Shown here one piece after another: positions 62,401-64,000 of a DNA stretch of 64,000 nt. Origin of the DNA: Eubacterium sp. 1001713B170207_170306_E7. Its GTDB lineage: Bacteria; Bacillota; Clostridia; Eubacteriales; Eubacteriaceae. The first letter of the stretch is position 1, and every line of letters starts with the position of its first letter. The translations under genes and the position numbers were made by a program. The notes under the pieces are model-generated. The model worked only from the letters and a program-made list of their open reading frames with translations. It searched no databases and had not been told where the DNA came from. The stretch spans positions 62,930 through 126,929 of the forward strand of contig NZ_JADMVE010000009.1 of the NCBI RefSeq assembly GCF_015547515.1, read 5' to 3'.

Positions 62401-62457
62401 TACGTGTTCCGGCGCCTTTTTTATATTTTCCAAAAATTGTTCCAAAAATAATCGCAT
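53434..62457 (-). CDS. Three-module non-ribosomal peptide synthetase with terminal reductase (A-T-C-A-T-C-A-T-R)
   Basis: The product has 3007 residues. A1 spans 1-480 (YTSGSTGNPKG 141-151) and T1 has Ser523. C1 is about 573-1000 (HHIISDG 697-703). A2 is about 1010-1495 (YTSGTTGTPKG 1156-1166) and T2 has Ser1542 in an atypical GITSL. C2 is about 1606-2010 (HHIIFDG 1729-1735). A3 is about 2030-2520 (2179-2189) and T3 has Ser2565. The reductase is about 2635-3007, with GATGFLG 2648-2654 and YGHSK 2805-2809. A1 lacks the Asp that binds the amino group (FIAIIE in place of FDAxxx) and has YGSSE rather than YGPTE, so it probably loads a non-amino acid. A2 and A3 keep the Asp. Reductive release gives an aldehyde or alcohol. 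No phosphopantetheinyl transferase is visible. Confidence 0.93.
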   Translation of the reverse strand: MRLFLEQFLENIKKAPEHVAISDLEGERTTTYQELGDISDQIAGRLIETGVEKGDFVAVMLPRKMEYISAALGILKAGGVFVPLSSSYPKDRIAFILEQCGAHTVVDEVFLSALEEVHEAERSLRFSGPQINAEDRAIAIYTSGSTGNPKGIVHNHLSFASSSYRSAKAFGYTEEDIYLSNLPFHFIAIIEDVFALLYAGAAVHINSEDGRKDIHRIEDAIAEHHITATLISPQMMKLFKNKSDTLRLVLCGSERVSNVKGNGYDLYNIYGSSETTPAATYFKVDQEYDNTPIGKAFEGMHVYVLREDGSPAAPGETGEICISGYLAQGYLDLPEKTAEVFTENPFAEGGTDKILYHSGDLGKMQEDGNLIYVNRKDWMVKINGQRVETGEIEALMNGLPYVERAVVKGYENKYGQTYLCGYFQIKEDLRPQNPTQAVKEALKEKLADYMIPQFLIEMEKIPLNQNGKLDRLALKAPDASAFKADYEAPDTEAEELLCRGFEAILEVDQIGRKDDFFAIGGDSIKAIRLQEYCLSLNLTSSQIFEGKTPEGIAALCTQKQDDPYQGCGEKREFYPLTDSQLGVFLECLQSPESVMYNIPFCFTAPKAVNADKLKAALEKMIDHYPVLKVSIGEKDGSYGMIPHPERMYGVETEEISEERFQQVKAGFVKAFDLEKGPLFRIKLYQTEDQIYLLADFHHIISDGASIAAFFNQAAEIYQGELPEEEVISQFTLSNYEMTLKEQDIYREAQAYFKNYLEGNEVNSNPVFDHPEDPEQSILPAERLYCNLEEKVSAERLEQFTRNAGITENTFFLGVYAYTLAKYTGQAEAMFATVNNGRHDPRMARTMGMLVRTLPVYVAIDEEREITSFLRQLQERFFETMKYDCCSFGELANQYGVSSELLFVYQAETLNAITLEDREVSMESLETGCSLANIALHVFKKKGSYDLFFEYRRDVYDRQNMESFVNLYLRVAEGFLEYDALKAIPLVSQQEIQMLQSFYGKETAYDRSLTLVALFRQQAEREPDKTAVIYKDKCYTYREVDELSERIAAYVSGKGIGPEQVVSILIDRCEYMVIASLGVMKSGAAYQPLDPTYPEDRLAFMMADAKAELLITDRQLRSKVPEYQGEVLLTEAIPALPPAPQPGKTDPSPEDLFILLYTSGTTGTPKGCMLTQSNIVAFCSWYRSYYGLESDSIVTAYASYGFDANMMDMYPALSSGAAVCIIPDELRLELPKLNEYLEKEKVTHCFMTTQVGRQFASEIENHGLKHLSTGGETLVPVQPGSDYAFHNLYGPTESTVLITAFEVDKTKSYDNVPIGHAIDNVELYVVDKYERRVPAGALGELCVSGYQVGRGYLNRPEQTAKVFTPNPFMRREGFERIYHTGDMVRYLFDGNLQFIGRRDGQVKIRGFRIELTEVEGILRQYPGIKDATVMAFDAPAGGKAIAAYVVSDDTVDIEGLKVFIQEEKPPYMVPAVIMQIEKIPLNQNMKVNRRALPDPLSQAHQTDTDDTRPLTLLEKELKDMISGIVGHQEFSVNTELSNAGITSLSAIKLAAAVEKEYGIMLEVKKMMKQCSILTIEDEIYAGLKKDRMEAKDKPESSSNAEPLCAADYPLTQAQMGVYYDAVKAPEATSYNIPALFSFPKEVRAETLEKAVRTVVEAHPYLKTRLEYRKGTLVQLPVEEPASVEVLSMTEEALKTYAEAFVKPFIFEGERLYRLAVIETESRTCLMADFHHIIFDGGSLAVFLRQVVSALEGNPVEKERYSYYQYVDDIVNAKEEKAYQEAQAYFKKMLQNCEGASLLVPDLSGDEASGKKAEQTALCNKEEIDRFCKKYGVTPAHLFLSAAFYTLARFTDSQEVFISTISNGRSDLRVQDSFGMFVNTLPLAGDLGQDKVVLDFIEEAKACLMDTVAHELYPFTQITADYDFTPHIMYACQLGVLEKTELRGREIEMESLEGEKPKFKISIHIEERQGQPAVCIQYNDALYSAPQMDTLAHSIAVCVEAMMASPQEKLRKISLVTPEQRLLLDRFHLRAAAEPEEVVFHRAFEKQARLHSERIALVDAENTYTYKELDNRMNQIANALIKRGFEPGETAAVLLPRTGALIMAMYGVMKAGGAYIPCDPEYPEDRIRQITQDSGAALIITTADQLRLYEKAVDIQALLSCDDTEAPDIAVSGNDLAYMIYTSGSTGKPKGVMLEHRGIANYVRNHEGNPHVHACVTDGSVMVSVTTVSFDMSLKETAVALCNGLTLVLADEDAANHPLHLAQLMAKHGGDIINATPSRMLQYMELPEFCQALGRCRVIMSGGEQYSPLLLEKLKKVTSARIFNTYGPTEITVSSNAKELTFEDTVTIGPPLLNYTEYIVDKDGNLLPPGAMGELYIGGPGLARGYHNMPEMTAKSFITVFGERMYKSGDYARFTEQGDVVILGRTDHQIKLRGLRIELGEVEACIAKYPDIKSVTTVIREINGAEHLCAYFTAGRDIEIEKLKEFLQEKLTKYMVPTGYCQLGEMPMTPNGKIDRKALPEPGLAEAAKYVAPANETEKIFCEIFEEVLHLKQAGVNDDFFEMGGTSLTVTQVIISATKAGFDITYGDVFSHTTPGNLAAMFEKGSASETGLEDLSSYDYSEIAKVLSRNNLESFLAGDPLPLGNVLLTGATGFLGIHILKEFLDSEEGRVFCILRKGNYDSLEKRLNAMLFYYFETTCEELIGDRIILVEGDVTDSAVFDSLLEEDIQTVINCAANVKHFSKGTDIEDVNVGGVLNAIEYCRKKGSRIVHISTTSVSGFSVGDVPPAKTIMNEEMLYFGQVLDTKYGHSKFLAERAILESISSFGLSGKIMRVGNLSARDTDGEFQMNFSTNNFVGRLKSYVLIGKFPYSMMDQAAEMAPIDSTAKAIMTLAKTPEACCVFHPYNNHNIYMGDIIHEMKKNGLDIQLSEEADYMKALEEAQKDPEKAKVLSSMIAYQNMGHGQATLPIARSNDYTMQILYRLEYHWPTTSKEYVDRFVQAIDGLGFFE

Positions 62458-62460
62458 ATC

Positions 62461-63819
62461 TTACCTCTTATCAAAATCCTTGACAATGAATTTTAACTTG
62501 CCGCCCCTCTGATTATGGATGGGCGGCTCCTGACTCTGTATAAATTCCACAGGCGGGCACCCGTTTCTCTGAAAAAAATCCTCCATTATTTTTCGGGCTT
62601 CCTCAAATACATCGGTGCGCTTTTTCTCCGACTCGGGGATCATTCTGATTTCAAACTTTGTTTCTCCCTTCTGCACGAGCTGCAGGGCGTAGGCGCCCTC
62701 GACATACTGCAGGGAATATTCCACATTAACCCCCAGTACCTCGACGACGCCGACTGTCAGATTCTCCCCTGTTCTTCCCAGTATTTCCATCACTGGCAGG
62801 GTGATGCCGCAGGAGCACGGCCCTTTGTGTAGCTTTATTTTATCTTCCATATAATAGCGGATAATCGGCTGCACATAATTTGTCAGATCTGTGACATAGA
62901 CGCCATCTGACCATTCTCCCTCTTTTGTTGGGGTTCCATCCTGGTTAACCGGCTCCAGAATAACCCAGTCGTCATTCACATGAAGCTTTCCCAAAGAACA
63001 GGACATAGCGGCCTCGCCCCCCTCGGTGCTGCAATAATTGTTTAGTACCGGACAGTTAAAAGCCTCTTTCAGTGCGTGATATACCGTTTCCGTTAAAACC
63101 TCCGCCGAGCAGGCAATGGCCTTTGGCGCTATCTGAAGAGCTCCCTGCTTCTGCGCGTTGGCCAGCGCCCCCATAACCGAAGGATACCCTGTGACCATGT
63201 CCGGCTGAAATTGATTTAACTGCCTGACAATCGAAGCGACGTCCGAGGTGATGGAGAGCTCCAATATATTGTTCTCATATCCAGGGTATGCTTTTTTTGT
63301 CCGAAGCAGACTGGAATAAGAGGAAACATGGGGATCCAGAAAAATCGCCGCTGCAATTTTATTCCTGACCGGTATCATCAAATCCGGGTCTGTCTGTCTC
63401 AGCAGCCTGGTCTGCATCATAGCGCCATGAATGGTGTTATGATAGGGATCTCTCACCATCGGCACGGGGCTGCCTGTGGTTCCAGAGGTTGTAATCGCTG
63501 TGTACGCGTCAAGATAACGTTTAACTCCAGCTTCTGGACTATTGATATACTCAAACACACCGTCATATGTGATTCGTGGATCGGTGACCCAGCCGTGATA
63601 GTCCTCCATCAATACACGCTTATTGGTTGGGGGCAGTTCCTCCAAAGTATAGTGTTCTCCAATATTTTCATAGGCTTTTCTGAAATATGCGGAATGCTCT
63701 TTCGCATAATCCACCAGACGGTGAAGTCTTTTTTCCCTGAGGACGCCGCGCTGTTCCGGGTCCATTTTCTCAGCCTCCCGGCACAACGCAATGGCTTCCT
63801 GCATCTCAATTGTCTTCAT
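62461..63819 (-). CDS. PaaK-like adenylate-forming enzyme
   Basis: The 452-residue protein of the phenylacetate-CoA ligase/CapK group has the AMP-binding motif TTSGTTGSPVP, the NNYCSTEGGE segment and a C-terminal ligase domain (GRTGENL...). Such enzymes activate aryl or acyl acids as adenylates or CoA esters. Three bases separate it from the NRPS, whose first A domain seems to take a non-amino acid. It may therefore prepare or supply the starter acid. Its start overlaps the stop of the upstream ATPase gene (ATGA), so translation is coupled. Confidence 0.85.
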   Translation of the reverse strand: MKTIEMQEAIALCREAEKMDPEQRGVLREKRLHRLVDYAKEHSAYFRKAYENIGEHYTLEELPPTNKRVLMEDYHGWVTDPRITYDGVFEYINSPEAGVKRYLDAYTAITTSGTTGSPVPMVRDPYHNTIHGAMMQTRLLRQTDPDLMIPVRNKIAAAIFLDPHVSSYSSLLRTKKAYPGYENNILELSITSDVASIVRQLNQFQPDMVTGYPSVMGALANAQKQGALQIAPKAIACSAEVLTETVYHALKEAFNCPVLNNYCSTEGGEAAMSCSLGKLHVNDDWVILEPVNQDGTPTKEGEWSDGVYVTDLTNYVQPIIRYYMEDKIKLHKGPCSCGITLPVMEILGRTGENLTVGVVEVLGVNVEYSLQYVEGAYALQLVQKGETKFEIRMIPESEKKRTDVFEEARKIMEDFFQRNGCPPVEFIQSQEPPIHNQRGGKLKFIVKDFDKR

Positions 63820-64000
63820 TCTGCTCCTCCTTGTAAATTCATTCCGATGGTAAGAATATTCTCTCCATCTACATGTGCATAGTTGATCCGGTCTGCAATT
63901 TCCTTAACAAGATATATGCCAAGCCCGCCAATGGGGCGTTCTGCCACAGGACATGTAATGTCCGGTGCGGGACGCTGCAAAGGATCATACGGCTCGCCGC
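63816..64000 (-). CDS. RsbW/SpoIIAB-like ATPase (anti-sigma factor type), partial
   Basis: The last 60 codons of a gene are visible on the minus strand; the frame stays open to the window edge. The segment RPIGGLGIYLVKEIADRINYAHVDGENILTIGMNL is the G2-box region and final strands of an RsbW-type GHKL ATPase. These are usually anti-sigma factors or partners of STAS proteins and SpoIIE-type phosphatases. The stop overlaps the start of the PaaK-like gene, so it belongs to the NRPS operon. Confidence 0.7.
   Translation of the reverse strand, partial: GEPYDPLQRPAPDITCPVAERPIGGLGIYLVKEIADRINYAHVDGENILTIGMNLQGGAE

Noticed and set aside
1-64000. CRISPR arrays, rRNA, tRNA, insertion sequences, prophage
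   Set aside because: No regularly spaced repeats, transposase or integrase frames, or recognisable tRNA/rRNA cores were seen on either strand; this is reading by eye and a dedicated search could still find a small element.

Overview
The window comes from an anaerobic, low-to-medium GC member of the Clostridia. The gene set (butyryl-CoA dehydrogenase with Etf, a 4-hydroxybutyryl-CoA dehydratase-like enzyme, glycyl radical chemistry, 2-oxoacid:ferredoxin oxidoreductase, GlmL, sortase pili) best fits the Eubacterium limosum/callanderi neighbourhood. That genus assignment is an inference. I saw no rRNA, tRNA, CRISPR array, transposase or phage module.

Region 1 (1-25 kb) is a mixed core and housekeeping stretch. 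It holds a truncated siroheme reductase, two small minus-strand genes under strong promoters with shared ACA-TT-TGT boxes, a membrane glycerophosphodiesterase, a short-chain dehydrogenase, an Fe-S aldo/keto reductase, an Fe-S L-serine dehydratase followed by a LytTR two-component pair, and an amidohydrolase. Next come etfB and an in-frame etfA-bcd fusion, a MATE exporter, an M20 peptidase, an Amt transporter, a DUF1062 protein, a small HTH/membrane-protein pair, metG and larB.

Region 2 (24.6-45.8 kb, almost all minus strand) is a catabolic island. One arm is a four-subunit 2-oxoacid:ferredoxin oxidoreductase, a 4-hydroxybutyryl-CoA dehydratase homologue and an aminotransferase, followed by glutamate dehydrogenase, GlmL and a single-chain B12 carbon-skeleton mutase. 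The second arm is a DUF362 protein, a dehydrogenase-like protein without catalytic residues, an NhaC-type antiporter, and a glycyl radical enzyme with its activase. A sodium-coupled symporter with a 33-residue small subunit lies just downstream. GntR and IclR genes sit between the arms. Both arms start from consensus promoters followed by the same 27-bp operator layout (ATTCC-N7-GGAAT-N5-ATTCC, 22 of 27 identical), and a related palindrome precedes iclR. They therefore look like one regulon. I propose that it degrades an amino or hydroxy acid of unknown identity to acyl-CoA, ammonia and reduced ferredoxin.

Region 3 (46-53.3 kb, plus strand) is a sortase-assembled pilus operon: tip adhesin, LPNTG pilin and class C sortase (TTG start, after a terminator hairpin).

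Region 4 (53.4-64 kb, minus strand) is a biosynthetic operon. It encodes an RsbW-like ATPase (partial), a PaaK-like adenylate-forming enzyme and a 3007-residue NRPS (A-T-C-A-T-C-A-T-R). The first A domain lacks the amino-group-binding Asp, and release is reductive. The predicted product is an N-acyl dipeptide aldehyde or alcohol.

Start codons were moved from the longest open frame where a Shine-Dalgarno sequence or promoter position decided it; each case is stated.
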